Below are positions 44,511 through 53,810 of a stretch of DNA of 64,000 bases, piece by piece (position 1 is the first letter of the stretch; every line of letters begins with the position of its first letter). Source of the DNA: Cytobacillus dafuensis (GTDB lineage: Bacteria; Bacillota; Bacilli; Bacillales; Cytobacillaceae). The stretch covers positions 3,328,001-3,392,000 of the forward strand of contig NZ_CP042593.1 of assembly GCF_007995155.1 (NCBI RefSeq), written 5' to 3'. The position numbers were made by a program, and so were the translations under genes. A model generated the notes under the pieces. That model was not told the origin of the DNA. It ran no database searches and saw only the letters and a list, made by a program, of their open reading frames with translations.

Positions 44511-44568
44511 TTTACAATACATTTACAATACATTTACAATCGGTCTTTATATTACAATTACGTTACAT
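44511..44568. promoter_or_regulatory. PhoP-box-like array between the Na/Pi cotransporter and yqgB
   Basis: Plus-strand TTTACA occurs at 44511, 44522 and 44533, exactly 11 bp apart, then TCTTTA at 44544; a second, out-of-phase pair TTACAA/TTACAT is at 44552 and 44563. This is the same pattern as the pstS box. The orientation points to yqgB, but the array is about 65-120 bp upstream of its promoter; the cotransporter gene starts 101 bp on the other side. Confidence 0.65.
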
Positions 44569-44597
44569 TATTTAGGTTGTTTTTGCAGATCAAATAC

Positions 44598-44626
44598 TTG
44601 TACTACTGGATTTATCCGGTTAAAAT
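44598..44626 (+). promoter_or_regulatory. yqgB promoter
   Basis: TTGTAC (44598-44603), 17-bp spacer, TAAAAT (44621-44626), 32 bp before the yqgB start codon. Confidence 0.5.
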
Positions 44627-44658
44627 AATGTGATGATCTTTTTTAAGGGTGTGTAAAA

Positions 44659-45429
44659 ATGAATATTTTCAAGCAATTTATTAAAAGTTTCTATTCTCCT
44701 AAGGATATTGCTATGTTCCGCTTTCAAGGGATTGGGAAAACGATTCTATACGTGTTTTTTCTGGTTCTTTTATCGATTATTCCATCCGTATATTATTTTG
44801 GTTCTGCTTTGATTAATGGTGTTAATGCAGTTGAGGAAAGTGTTAAAAATGAACTTCCCCCTTTTCAAATTAAAAACGGAGTCCTGCAAGCAGAACAAGA
44901 TGCTCCAATTATTATTAACAAAGAGGATTTTACAATTATTTTCGATTCTACAGGAACTGTAGACTCTGAGAAGTTGGCAAATAGCGATAATACTTTAGCT
45001 ATATTAAAAAATGATGCCTATTTTATTGCAGGTGGACAAGTTCAATCTTTGCCATACTCCATGTTTCCAGATCTATCATTAACAAATGAGAGTTTGCTTG
45101 AATTATTAGATACAGCCGATTCATCATTACCTATTTTCATTCCATTACTTGCTGTTGTAATTTTCATTTTTGCAAGCGGAATGAAATTTATCGAAATATC
45201 TATTCTTGCCTTATTTGGACAGTTTATGAATAAAATGATGCTAAAAAATCTTCATTACCGTCAGTCTTGGAGATTGGCAGCTTATAGTGTTACACTTCCA
45301 ACGATGTTTTTTACAATCATGAATAGTCTTCAAACTGTCGTACCAAATGCAGCCATCATCAATTGGTTTGTTGCCATTATGATCCTTTTCTTAGCTATTA
45401 AAGAAATACCTCAGCCGAAAAAAAAATAA
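44659..45429 (+). CDS. yqgB: DUF1189 membrane protein YqgB
   Basis: A 256-residue membrane protein. First segment TILYVFFLVLLSIIPSVYYFG, then an extracytoplasmic domain (about 45-160), and four C-terminal segments with YRQSWRLAAYSVTLPTMFF. The pattern SFYSPKDIAMFRFQGIGKT at the start is typical of DUF1189. Role unknown. Preceded by a promoter and a Pho-like array. Confidence 0.85.
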   Translation: MNIFKQFIKSFYSPKDIAMFRFQGIGKTILYVFFLVLLSIIPSVYYFGSALINGVNAVEESVKNELPPFQIKNGVLQAEQDAPIIINKEDFTIIFDSTGTVDSEKLANSDNTLAILKNDAYFIAGGQVQSLPYSMFPDLSLTNESLLELLDTADSSLPIFIPLLAVVIFIFASGMKFIEISILALFGQFMNKMMLKNLHYRQSWRLAAYSVTLPTMFFTIMNSLQTVVPNAAIINWFVAIMILFLAIKEIPQPKKK

Positions 45430-45457
45430 AAACGCGCGAAAGCGCGTTTTATTTTTT
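45421..45457. terminator. Bidirectional terminator between yqgB and the chemoreceptor gene
   Basis: AAAACGCGC-GAAA-GCGCGTTTT, a stem with a GAAA tetraloop and T tracts on both strands; overlaps the last codons of yqgB. Confidence 0.9.
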
Positions 45458-45461
45458 AGCT

Positions 45462-45498
45462 AATAAGAAAAAGGATTTGGCGAATTCCAAGTTTTTTT
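45462..45498. repeat. Dispersed palindromic repeat, copy at 45.5 kb
   Basis: AATAAGAAAAA...GGATTTGGCGAATTCC...AGTTTTTTT, a shortened copy of the TTAGAAAAAC palindrome, after the terminator and 12 bp from the chemoreceptor stop. Confidence 0.5.
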
Positions 45499-45510
45499 AA
45501 TGTCAATTAA

Positions 45511-47214
45511 TTAATTGTTTATTGAATAACTGAACTCAGAGCTATGTTTTGCTAATGATTGCGACAAATCCTTTAACTTTTCTCCAGTCTCATGATTCAT
45601 CCTTACATTATTCATCTGCCTTTGTGAGGCTTCAAGCATTTGTTCTGCACTAGCAAGGGTTTGCTGGGAAACAGAAACAAAATTTTCTGCAGATGATTCC
45701 ATCTTTGGCAGCGCATGATTTAGACCTACTAACTCATTCTGGGCATTTTTTATCATGCCACTAACCTTTTCAATTTCAAACATTAGTGTATCAAATGATT
45801 TTCTACTTGCAGACGCTGTTTCAAGATGTGATTGGAAATTTCCTAGCATTTCACTAAATTCACTGGATGCCTTGGAAGAGATCATCTCCATTTGCTCAAT
45901 TGTTCGTTTTATTTCCTCTGTTGCATTTGATGATTGTTCAGCTAATAATCGAACCTCATTTGCAACAACAGCAAATCCGTTTCCAGACTCTCCTGCCCTT
46001 GCAGCCTCTATTGCAGCATTCAATGCTAAAAGCTTTGTCTGTGCAGAAATTTGTTGGATAAAGGTAATAATTTTTGCAATTGATTCCGAATGGTCTTTTA
46101 CTTCTTGAACCGTTGATGCAACTCCCAAAAACTCTTGTCCAAAATGATCAAATGCCTGAATAAGATTGCCTACACTTTTTTCACCATTATGAGCTGAATC
46201 ATTCATGGATTGTGCTTTAGTCATGACATCATTCATATGTGCGTAAATATTTTGGATAGAGCTCTTCATATTTTGAAACATTTGAATGCTATCCTCTGAA
46301 CTGCTTGCAGTTTGTTCAGCACCTGTTTTAACAACAAGAATTGCTTCCATTAGCATTTCGTTCTCTTCCAATACTTTTCCTGACAGACTCTGAAGATCAC
46401 TACCGGTTTTAGACAGATCCATTGTCGTAGAGGATATTTTATAAAGGAGAGCACTCATTTGCCTAATCATCGCGTCAAAGCTTTTGACAAGAGATGTTAT
46501 TTCAGGAGTTGTCGTATTTGCTTCAACATGAACATCTAAATTTCCATTTCTAGCTACTCTCATTACCTCTCTTAATCTAGATAGCGGCTTCGTAAGGTTT
46601 CTTACTAAAAGAATAACTATGACAGAAGTTATTGTGAGACTAATTATTACAACAATAAATATGTATTTGGCCGTTTCATTATTCTCTCTTAAATACTGCT
46701 TTTGTGGGATTGCAATGGCATAGATCCCTTTTAGTTCTTGCACAGATTGAAATGCTATTGTATACGGCTCCCCATTAATATTTTGATGGAAAAGACCATT
46801 CTCTTTTTTTCTTATTTCGTCAATCATTGACTGAGTAAATTTGATTTTTGTATTTTTGCTGATTTGAAATGGAGTTGCTCCTTTTTCATTCACTAAGAAG
46901 AAAGTCCCCGATAATCCATCTTGTGCAAGCTCCGCATCCTGACTTTTTATGATTTGATTCATTTTTTTATTAAACTTTTCTTCATTACCTACATAGAGAA
47001 GCATCAGATTCTGTGCCATATCATAAATGGTCTTAACCTCTTTAGTTAAACGCTGCTCGATTAAGTTTATCGTTGTTTCCTTTGATTTTGCATATGAGAT
47101 ATATGCGACAGTAGAAACACTTACAAGAAGTAAGCTTAATATCAATACTAAAAGCCTTGTTTGAAGAGATATCTTTGTTAAAAAAATATGAAACTTCTCT
47201 TTTATCTTCTTCAT
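45511..47214 (-). CDS. Methyl-accepting chemotaxis protein
   Basis: A 567-residue membrane receptor. Segments at about 20-40 and 185-205 flank an extracytoplasmic sCache-like sensor; a HAMP domain follows ([23 protein letters not shown]). The cytoplasmic signalling tip is [35 protein letters not shown]. The ligand is unknown. It stands between yqgB and yqfZ with no chemotaxis neighbours. GGGGGCATC precedes the start. I could not find a convincing sigma-D promoter. Confidence 0.9.
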   Translation of the reverse strand: MKKIKEKFHIFLTKISLQTRLLVLILSLLLVSVSTVAYISYAKSKETTINLIEQRLTKEVKTIYDMAQNLMLLYVGNEEKFNKKMNQIIKSQDAELAQDGLSGTFFLVNEKGATPFQISKNTKIKFTQSMIDEIRKKENGLFHQNINGEPYTIAFQSVQELKGIYAIAIPQKQYLRENNETAKYIFIVVIISLTITSVIVILLVRNLTKPLSRLREVMRVARNGNLDVHVEANTTTPEITSLVKSFDAMIRQMSALLYKISSTTMDLSKTGSDLQSLSGKVLEENEMLMEAILVVKTGAEQTASSSEDSIQMFQNMKSSIQNIYAHMNDVMTKAQSMNDSAHNGEKSVGNLIQAFDHFGQEFLGVASTVQEVKDHSESIAKIITFIQQISAQTKLLALNAAIEAARAGESGNGFAVVANEVRLLAEQSSNATEEIKRTIEQMEMISSKASSEFSEMLGNFQSHLETASASRKSFDTLMFEIEKVSGMIKNAQNELVGLNHALPKMESSAENFVSVSQQTLASAEQMLEASQRQMNNVRMNHETGEKLKDLSQSLAKHSSEFSYSINN

Positions 47215-47405
47215 TTACAAATAGATGCCCCCTTCTATTCCCTTCGATCATTATTTCAAAGAAATATTAAGAAAACGTAAAGATAACGTAATGATTATAT
47301 TAATTTTTCTTCTATTTAAAATATTATTATTCTTTACAAGTTCTAAATTCTTTGGACAAGCATACATATTTTTTATAACTTATTAATTCTAGGAGGTTTA
47401 TGAAA

Positions 47406-47717
47406 ATGAAGCGTCTAGCTGCATTTCTTATTTCTATCCTTATTATATATGTGATTTATTACGATTTAACCCAGGGTACGCTATCAGAGCCAAAAGAACC
47501 AGTCATAGAAGCAATGGCACCAATAGACACTACCATCCCGTTTTTCGAAAAAAAGGTTAGTCCAGGTGAAACAGTTCTATCAATCGTTGAGAAAAAAATA
47601 AACGGACCCCTTCCAGTCCCAATTAATAAGGTTGTTACTGATTTTACAAGCTTAAATAAAGGTATAAAGCCGGAAGAGATAAAATTTGGATATACGTATA
47701 AATTCCCAAATTATTGA
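47406..47717 (+). CDS. yqfZ: YqfZ, membrane-anchored LysM-like protein
   Basis: A 103-residue protein: one N-terminal hydrophobic segment LAAFLISILIIYVIYYDL, then a LysM-like C-terminus VSPGETVLSIVEKKIN...DFTSLNKGIKPEEIKFGYTYKFP. Position beside ispG and type match YqfZ, reported as a mother-cell sporulation gene in B. subtilis. AGGAGG lies nine bases before ATG 47406; ATG 47400 is too close. CATACATAT upstream resembles a sigma-E -10, but no good -35 is visible. Confidence 0.8.
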   Translation: MKRLAAFLISILIIYVIYYDLTQGTLSEPKEPVIEAMAPIDTTIPFFEKKVSPGETVLSIVEKKINGPLPVPINKVVTDFTSLNKGIKPEEIKFGYTYKFPNY

Positions 47718-47925
47718 AAAACTAAGGTGTTCTCCAAGTCCTTCCGACAATTGCACCTTGGCATGTAGTTCGTCTTTTAGCAGTTACTAAAAAAATTCCC
47801 ACTCATGGATAACCATCATTCTTGTCAATTCCAAAGAATCATTGATACAATAATAAGGTGAAGTTCTATTTCATTATTGGAAACAAGATAATTAAAATGA
47901 TCAGTAAAAAAGGAGCGAATCTCCA

Positions 47926-49044
47926 TTGAGTGAACTTATACATCGTACAAAAACTCGCCCTGTTAAAGTTGGACCTTTAACAATCGGCGGCAGTAATGAG
48001 CTTTTTATCCAAAGTATGACAACAACAAAAACACATGATGTTGAAGCTACAGTTGCTGAAATTAAACGCTTAGAAGAAGCTGGCTGCCAAATCGTGCGGG
48101 TTGCTTGTCCTGACGAAAGGGCCGCAGATGCAATTGCAGATATTAAAAAACAGATCAACATTCCTCTTGTTGTAGATATACATTTTGATTATAAGCTTGC
48201 TCTTAAAGCAATTGAGGGCGGAGCTGATAAAATCAGAATCAATCCAGGGAATATCGGAAGACGTGAAAAGGTCGAAGCTGTTGTAAAAGCGGCAAAAGCA
48301 AAGGGTATTCCGATTCGAATCGGTGTAAATGCCGGATCTTTAGAAAAAAAGATTCTTGAAAAATATGGTTATCCTACTGCTGATGGTATGGTTGAAAGTG
48401 CCCTTCATCACATAAAAATTCTTGAAGATCTAGATTTTCATGATATTATCGTCTCCATGAAAGCATCAGACGTTAACCTAGCTATTGAGGCTTATGATAA
48501 AGCAGCGAGAGCCTTTGATTATCCATTGCATTTAGGAATAACTGAATCTGGTACTTTATTTGCTGGTACTGTGAAAAGTGCAGCAGGATTAGGTGCTATT
48601 TTGAATAAAGGCATTGGAAATACACTGCGTATTTCATTAAGTGCAGACCCTGTAGAAGAAGTTAAAGTTGCACGTGAATTACTTAAAGTGTTTGGCCTTT
48701 CTTCGAATGCAGCAACATTAATTTCATGCCCAACTTGCGGTCGTATCGAAATTGATTTAATTAGCATTGCAAATGAAGTAGAGGAATACATTCAAAAAAT
48801 AAAAGCCCCTATTAAAGTAGCAGTTCTTGGCTGTGCTGTTAATGGCCCTGGAGAAGCAAGAGAAGCTGATATTGGTATTGCTGGAGCGAGGGGAGAAGGC
48901 CTTTTATTCCGCAAAGGAGAAATTGTACGTAAAGTTCCTGAAGCAACAATGGTCGATGAATTAAAAATCGAAATCGATAAAATTGCAGCGGAATATTTTG
49001 CAAAGCAAGAAGAAGAAAAGAAAAAGACTGAATCTGTGAATTAG
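47926..49044 (+). CDS. ispG: 4-hydroxy-3-methylbut-2-en-1-yl diphosphate synthase IspG
   Basis: The penultimate enzyme of the MEP isoprenoid pathway, a 4Fe-4S protein. TIM-barrel part 1-265 with [20 protein letters not shown] and [26 protein letters not shown]; cluster ligands in ISCPTCGR and [12 protein letters not shown] plus a final Glu. 372 residues. Starts with TTG, AAGGAG ten bases upstream. IspH, the next step, lies 7.4 kb downstream. The 205 bp before it contain a degenerate palindromic repeat only. Confidence 0.95.
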   Translation: MSELIHRTKTRPVKVGPLTIGGSNELFIQSMTTTKTHDVEATVAEIKRLEEAGCQIVRVACPDERAADAIADIKKQINIPLVVDIHFDYKLALKAIEGGADKIRINPGNIGRREKVEAVVKAAKAKGIPIRIGVNAGSLEKKILEKYGYPTADGMVESALHHIKILEDLDFHDIIVSMKASDVNLAIEAYDKAARAFDYPLHLGITESGTLFAGTVKSAAGLGAILNKGIGNTLRISLSADPVEEVKVARELLKVFGLSSNAATLISCPTCGRIEIDLISIANEVEEYIQKIKAPIKVAVLGCAVNGPGEAREADIGIAGARGEGLLFRKGEIVRKVPEATMVDELKIEIDKIAAEYFAKQEEEKKKTESVN

Positions 49045-49072
49045 AAAACCCCAAGCATTTAATATGAAGCTC

Positions 49073-49110
49073 AAAAAGCCTGGCATTCGGTGCCAGGCTT
49101 CTTTATTTTT
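49073..49110. terminator. Bidirectional terminator between ispG and yqfX
   Basis: AAGCCTGGCA-ttcgg-TGCCAGGCTT with A5 before and a T-rich tail after. Confidence 0.88.
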
Positions 49111-49121
49111 GCTAAAAATTT

Positions 49122-49499
49122 TTAAAAAAATGGGAGGATAAACATTCCTACAATTATAGATACAACTCCGATTCCTATCGCCCAGTTTCCAAGGGTTCTA
49201 GCCCCTCTAGCCCGTGCAATAAAGCCAAGCACAATGCCTGTCGCTCCAAACAGGACTGGTAACACAAATAATGAGATGATGGAAAGAACCAAAGCAGAAA
49301 TCCCTATTCCCCTACCTGCTGTATCGGTTTCATCTTCCTTCTCATTTTCTATATCCCTGCCCCTGTCATATGAAACAGGTGCAGCAAGTTCAGCTGAGGT
49401 TTCTTCTGTATAATCTGCAGTTCCATATTGGTTCTTTTCTCCAATTTCTTGCGCATTACGAAGATCATAATCTTCGTATTCACGTTCTTGATCTGCCAT
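49122..49499 (-). CDS. yqfX: YqfX, DUF4190-like membrane protein
   Basis: A 125-residue protein: acidic N-terminal half (residues 1-65, DQEREYEDYDLRNAQ...ENEKEDETDTAG) and a C-terminal half with two hydrophobic segments (ISALVLSIISLFVLPVLFGATGIVLGFIA and GNWAIGIGVVSIIVGMFILPFF) joined by RARGARTL, the DUF4190 layout. Of two adjacent ATGs the second is better spaced from GAGGG. Next to ispG as in B. subtilis. Confidence 0.82.
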   Translation of the reverse strand: MADQEREYEDYDLRNAQEIGEKNQYGTADYTEETSAELAAPVSYDRGRDIENEKEDETDTAGRGIGISALVLSIISLFVLPVLFGATGIVLGFIARARGARTLGNWAIGIGVVSIIVGMFILPFF

Positions 49500-49680
49500 C
49501 ATGATCCCTCGCTTTCAAATATGGAAATAATCCTTTCCATTTAACAACCCTTACTGTCTCATTTCTTTTGGAGCATTAATATTGTTTACGAAAATGTTAT
49601 TTTTAATGATGTTAATGTTTTACTTTAGCTCATGTTTTTACTAAGATATAGATTGAACTTTGTTATAAGGGGAGTATTTT

Positions 49681-50271
49681 ATGAAAAATCGGTTTGGTAT
49701 AGATATTGATGGGACCGTCACCTGTCCATCGTCTTTGATTCCATATTTAAATCATGCATTTAATCTTAATATTACATTAAATGATGTAAAACAATACGAT
49801 CTTAACCATTTAGTCGATATTTCTGAAGAGGAGTTTGCTAACTGGTTTGCTGAAATTGAACCAGTTATATATGCTGAATCCCCACTTGCAGAAGGAGCTA
49901 AGCATATTTTGAATAAATGGGAAAAAGAGCATGAATTGTTTTTTATTAGTGCACGAGGATCACATCTGCTTGATTTGACAAAAGAATGGTTCTTAAGAAA
50001 CGCATTAAGCTTTCATCATATTGATTTAATTGGTACTCATAATAAGATTAAAGCGGCTAAAGAATATAAAGTAGATATCTTCTTTGAGGATAAACATGAC
50101 AATGCTGTAATGCTTCATGAAGAATGTAAAATTCCTGTCATTTTATTTGATACTCCATACAATCAGGAGCCAATTCCTAGTGGGGTCATCCGCGTAAAAA
50201 ATTGGGCAGAAGCAAATATTTGGGTAGAAAATTGGCTAAAAGAAGAAAAAAAACAGAAAAACGGCAGGTAA
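49681..50271 (+). CDS. yqfW: HAD-type nucleotidase YqfW
   Basis: A 196-residue HAD phosphatase of the 5'(3')-deoxyribonucleotidase (NT5C/YqfW) family. Motif I FGIDIDGTVT, motif II LFFISARGS, and late acidic residues IFFEDKHDNAVML. AAGGGGAG lies eight bases before the ATG. Its last codons form one arm of a shared terminator with zur. Confidence 0.87.
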   Translation: MKNRFGIDIDGTVTCPSSLIPYLNHAFNLNITLNDVKQYDLNHLVDISEEEFANWFAEIEPVIYAESPLAEGAKHILNKWEKEHELFFISARGSHLLDLTKEWFLRNALSFHHIDLIGTHNKIKAAKEYKVDIFFEDKHDNAVMLHEECKIPVILFDTPYNQEPIPSGVIRVKNWAEANIWVENWLKEEKKQKNGR

Positions 50272-50287
50272 GCCGTTTTTCTGTTTT
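50250..50287. terminator. Terminator shared by yqfW and zur, overlapping both stops
   Basis: Perfect 16-bp stem AAAACAGAAAAACGGC / GCCGTTTTTCTGTTTT around a six-base loop. The arms lie in the last codons of both convergent genes. Confidence 0.9.
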
Positions 50288-50708
50288 AGCTAACGCATTC
50301 AGGACATCGTCCATATATTTCAAATTTATGCCCTGATACATCATAACCTCTTAAATTGTCCTGTAGCTCTTTCATTGGACAGGTTTCAATTTCCTTTGTT
50401 TTTCCGCAATCTAAGCAAATAAAATGGTGGTGATGATGATCATGAGAACAAGTATACCGAAAATGCTTTTCTCCAGATAGCTCTGTCATTTCAAAAATTC
50501 CAAGTTCAACAAATAAAGACAAATTCCTATATATTGTATCAAAGCTTAATCCAGGATAATCATCCTTCATCCATGTAAGAACATCTCTTGCTGTTAAATA
50601 TTTATTACTCTTAGCAAATAATTGCAGCATTTCTTCCCTCTTACCTGTATGCTTATACCCTTTATCCTTTAGCAGCTGTAATGCTTCATTAATATCCACA
50701 TCATTCAC
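50286..50708 (-). CDS. zur: Zinc uptake regulator Zur
   Basis: A 140-residue Fur-family repressor. N-terminal winged helix with [15 protein letters not shown] and [19 protein letters not shown]-terminal dimer and metal domain with [22 protein letters not shown] and the structural zinc CxxC pairs CLDC and CPEC. It should repress the znu genes upstream in the operon when zinc is ample. The ATG is close to its GAGGTG; a GTG three codons in is an alternative. Confidence 0.93.
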   Translation of the reverse strand: MNDVDINEALQLLKDKGYKHTGKREEMLQLFAKSNKYLTARDVLTWMKDDYPGLSFDTIYRNLSLFVELGIFEMTELSGEKHFRYTCSHDHHHHHFICLDCGKTKEIETCPMKELQDNLRGYDVSGHKFEIYGRCPECVS

Positions 50709-50737
50709 CTCTTTAAAAAATACCCTTTCATTTATGC

Positions 50738-51577
50738 CTATTTTAGCCTAACTGTCATTTTTTTTATAAGAATTGTTAAGATCAAAATAAGCACTGCGAT
50801 CATCACGATTGTTCCACCAGGTGCTATATCTAAATAATAGGAAAGCGAAAGCCCACCTAATACAGATATTTCTCCGAATATAATTGAAAATAAGATGGTT
50901 TGTTTAAATCCAGTAGCAATTCGGATACTTGCAGCGACTGGTAAAGTCATTAATGAAGAAACAAGCAAAATACCGACAATTCTCATCGAGGCTGCTATAA
51001 CGAGTGCAACCATAATAATAAAAATAAAATGAACACTTTTGGCTGCAATTCCAGAGGCTTTCGCATGCTCTTCATCAAATGATAATAAAAATAATTCTTT
51101 ATATAATAAAATAATTAATGTAATAACGACAATGCTTATGATTACTATCGTCCAAAGATCGATACGGCTTACCGCACTCACACTTCCAAATAAATAACCC
51201 ATTATATCCGTATTAAGCCCATCAGTAAGAGAAATAAAAATGGCTCCTAAACCAATCCCCCCTGATAAAATAATTGGGATTGCAAGCTCTTGATAATGTT
51301 TATAAACAGAGCGAAGTTTTTCAATAAATAATGAACCCGTCACTGAAAAGGCCATTCCCATGTACAATGGATTTAAGCCGGAGAAAGCCGTGAAATTTTT
51401 CTCTAAATAGAGACTCGCTGCAATTCCTGCTAGGGTCACATGGCTCAGTGCATCTGCTATTAAAGATAACCTTCTAACAACAATAAAAACTCCTAATAAA
51501 GGGGCAATAATACCTATAATAATCCCAGTTATGAAGGCATTTTGCAAAAATTCATATTGTAATAATCCTTCAATCAT
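50738..51577 (-). CDS. znuB: Zinc ABC transporter permease (ZnuB/AdcB)
   Basis: A 279-residue permease of the metal (ABC-3) type with eight or nine membrane segments; [36 protein letters not shown] near the start is the family signature. Overlaps the ATPase gene by 4 bp and lies 29 bp before zur. A metal-binding lipoprotein (ZnuA/AdcA) is not encoded next to it. Confidence 0.9.
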   Translation of the reverse strand: MIEGLLQYEFLQNAFITGIIIGIIAPLLGVFIVVRRLSLIADALSHVTLAGIAASLYLEKNFTAFSGLNPLYMGMAFSVTGSLFIEKLRSVYKHYQELAIPIILSGGIGLGAIFISLTDGLNTDIMGYLFGSVSAVSRIDLWTIVIISIVVITLIILLYKELFLLSFDEEHAKASGIAAKSVHFIFIIMVALVIAASMRIVGILLVSSLMTLPVAASIRIATGFKQTILFSIIFGEISVLGGLSLSYYLDIAPGGTIVMIAVLILILTILIKKMTVRLK

Positions 51578-52368
51578 TGCATTCTTCCTCCGTGGTGATG
51601 ATGGTCATGATTGTGTGTGAGGATTTGGATATCGTGGCCATAAAAATCCGACATTTCATCCTTTTTCAATTGTTCAAATTCTGACGTTTTTCCATGGAAA
51701 TGCAAATGCTTATTTAAACATGCCACATGGGTAACTTTATCAGAAATGACTCCAATATCATGAGTCACTAATAAAAGAGTAATTCCTAATTCCTTATTCA
51801 GGCTATCGAGCATATGATAAAACGATTGAACATTTTGAGCGTCAACTCCTACTGTTGGCTCGTCAAGAATCAAAAGTTTTGGATCACTTACTAACGCTCT
51901 TGCAATGAATACACGCTGTTGCTGTCCCCCTGAAAGCTCTCCTATATTGCGATTTTTAAAAGGGAGGAGGCCTACAGAATCAATTGCCTGAAAAACCTTT
52001 TTATGATGCTCTTTCTTTAGAAATTTAAATAGTCCAAGTTTTTTCGTTAATCCGCTAGCAACAACCTCAAATACAGTTGCAGGAAAACCTGAATTAAAGG
52101 AATTTGCCTTTTGGGAAACAAAACCAATTTTTTGCCAGTCTTTAAAGCGGCTAATATCCTGTCCGAAAAGATGAATTTCTCCCTTTTGAGTTTTTATCAA
52201 TCCAAGTATTAGCTTTAACATTGTTGATTTCCCAGAACCATTTGGTCCAACAATTCCCAGAAATGCTCCCTCTTGAATAGTCAAATTAATATCTTCAAGC
52301 ACATTTTCTTTTTCATAACGATACGAAACTTGCTTTAATTCAATAATTGGCTTTTTTTGAGCCTTCAT
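51574..52368 (-). CDS. znuC: Zinc ABC transporter ATP-binding protein (ZnuC/AdcC)
   Basis: A 264-residue ATPase. Walker A GPNGSGKST, signature [15 protein letters not shown], Walker B LLILDEPTVGVD, switch VTHDIG. The C-terminus is metal-binding in look ([22 protein letters not shown]), a His-rich tail common in zinc importers. First gene of znuC-znuB-zur. Confidence 0.9.
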   Translation of the reverse strand: MKAQKKPIIELKQVSYRYEKENVLEDINLTIQEGAFLGIVGPNGSGKSTMLKLILGLIKTQKGEIHLFGQDISRFKDWQKIGFVSQKANSFNSGFPATVFEVVASGLTKKLGLFKFLKKEHHKKVFQAIDSVGLLPFKNRNIGELSGGQQQRVFIARALVSDPKLLILDEPTVGVDAQNVQSFYHMLDSLNKELGITLLLVTHDIGVISDKVTHVACLNKHLHFHGKTSEFEQLKKDEMSDFYGHDIQILTHNHDHHHHGGRMQ

Positions 52369-52384
52369 TTTGTATCACCTTTTA

Positions 52385-52407
52385 ATATTAAGAATCATTC
52401 CGATTTA
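52385..52407 (-). promoter_or_regulatory. Candidate Zur box upstream of znuC
   Basis: The reverse strand reads TAAATCGGAATGATTCTTAA. The left half agrees well with the Bacillus Zur consensus TAAATCGTAAT, the right half is partly degenerate. It lies 17 bp upstream of the start codon of a zinc-transport operon that also encodes Zur. Confidence 0.45.
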
Positions 52408-52564
52408 ACAATGGTTAGTATACATGAACTAAAAAGGATTGTAAAGAAACAAGATTGTAAGCCTCTGCTTAATAAATTGACGTATACTAGAATGTTTTTT
52501 AATCAATAAAACTGTCACGATTTTCATTTAGCCTACATAAAGTACATTTGAGGAGTGATAAGAA

Positions 52565-52819
52565 TTGAAAATATTTGAGAACATCATCAATTATAAAATT
52601 AATAATATGACTGCCACTGAATTATTAAAATATGCTTCGCAATTTCAAGTTTCTATTACAAAACAACAAGCAACTAAAATAGCGGAGTATCTCAGAGGAA
52701 AGCAGATCAATATTTTTGATGATACTGAACGCTCCAAAATTGTGAAAGAAATTGCAAAGATTGCAGGACCAGAAACCGCTAGAGAAGTAAATCGGCTATT
52801 TATTCAATTCACAAAATAA
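52565..52819 (+). CDS. yqfT: YqfT, DUF2624 family
   Basis: An 84-residue helical protein with NNMTATELLKYASQFQVSITKQQATKIAEYLRGKQINIF, the DUF2624 pattern. Starts with TTG; AGGAGTGAT precedes it. Function unknown; the place between zur and nfo is as in B. subtilis. Confidence 0.82.
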   Translation: MKIFENIINYKINNMTATELLKYASQFQVSITKQQATKIAEYLRGKQINIFDDTERSKIVKEIAKIAGPETAREVNRLFIQFTK

Positions 52820-52868
52820 AATGAAGCAAAAGCTGTGAGTATCCCTCCACAGCTTTTGCTTCTTTTGA
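52820..52868. terminator. Bidirectional terminator between yqfT and nfo
   Basis: GAAGCAAAAGCTGTG / CACAGCTTTTGCTTC, a 15-bp stem with a ten-base loop, followed by TTTT. Confidence 0.9.
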
Positions 52869-52890
52869 CATAAGCAGCAATATTTAATAA

Positions 52891-53784
52891 TTACCCTTGC
52901 ATAATAATATCTAATAGATTTTCATTAAATTCTTGTGATCGTAGCATTGCTATTTCATGTTTATATGGTGCCTTTTTATTATTCTTATCCTCACCAACAA
53001 AAGGAGTTTCAAGGATTTTTGGTACATCCTTCAACTGAGGATGATGAACAATATAATTTAATGCTTTAAAACCAATATGGCCAAAACCAATATTTTCATG
53101 ACGGTCTTTTCTCATACCTCGTTCATTTTTACTATCATTTATATGCAGAACTTTTAATCGATCAAGCCCAATAATTCGATCGAATTGCTCTAAAACACCA
53201 TCAAAATCTTCCACGATATTATAGCCCGCATCATGGATATGACACGTATCAAAGCATACAGATAAATGATCATTATAGTTAACACCATCTATGATCATCG
53301 CTATTTCCTCAAAAGATTTTCCACATTCAGATCCTTTTCCTGCCATCGTTTCAAGAGCAATCTGAACTTTTTCATCTCCGGCTAAAACTTCGTTAAGACC
53401 TTCAACAATTTTCTTTATGCCAGTCTCAGTGCCAGCTCCAACGTGTGCACCTGGGTGCAAAACGATCTGTTTCGCTCCAATCGCCTCTGTACGATCAATT
53501 TCCGTTCTTAAAAAATTTACACCTAATTCGAACGTGGCTGGATTTGTCGTGTTCCCAATATTAATGATATAAGGAGCATGTACAATAATATCAGAAATAC
53601 CATTTTCCTCCATGTGCCTAAGTCCAGCTTCAATATTTAATTCCTCAATTTTTTTTCTTCTCGTGTTTTGAGGTGCCCCTGTATAAATCATAAATGTATT
53701 AGAACCATATGAAACAGCTTCCTCACTAGCTGCTAAAAGCATATTCTTCCCACTCATGGAAACATGTGATCCAATTTTTAGCAT
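52891..53784 (-). CDS. nfo: Endonuclease IV (AP endonuclease) Nfo
   Basis: Cuts at abasic sites in DNA repair; three-zinc TIM barrel of 297 residues. Metal motifs: [62 protein letters not shown]. Follows cshB after 26 bp. AGAAGTGAA precedes ATG. Confidence 0.95.
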   Translation of the reverse strand: MLKIGSHVSMSGKNMLLAASEEAVSYGSNTFMIYTGAPQNTRRKKIEELNIEAGLRHMEENGISDIIVHAPYIINIGNTTNPATFELGVNFLRTEIDRTEAIGAKQIVLHPGAHVGAGTETGIKKIVEGLNEVLAGDEKVQIALETMAGKGSECGKSFEEIAMIIDGVNYNDHLSVCFDTCHIHDAGYNIVEDFDGVLEQFDRIIGLDRLKVLHINDSKNERGMRKDRHENIGFGHIGFKALNYIVHHPQLKDVPKILETPFVGEDKNNKKAPYKHEIAMLRSQEFNENLLDIIMQG

Positions 53785-53810
53785 CTTTCACTTCTCTCCC
53801 CATTAATGAT

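Noticed and set aside
47215..47300. A sigma-D promoter for the chemoreceptor gene
   Set aside because: I looked for TAAA-N15-GCCGATAT on the reverse strand and found only GATCGAAG, with no proper spacing.
47340..47400. A sigma-E promoter for yqfZ
   Set aside because: CATACATAT fits the -10, but the -35 region at the right distance does not match; left as a remark under yqfZ only.
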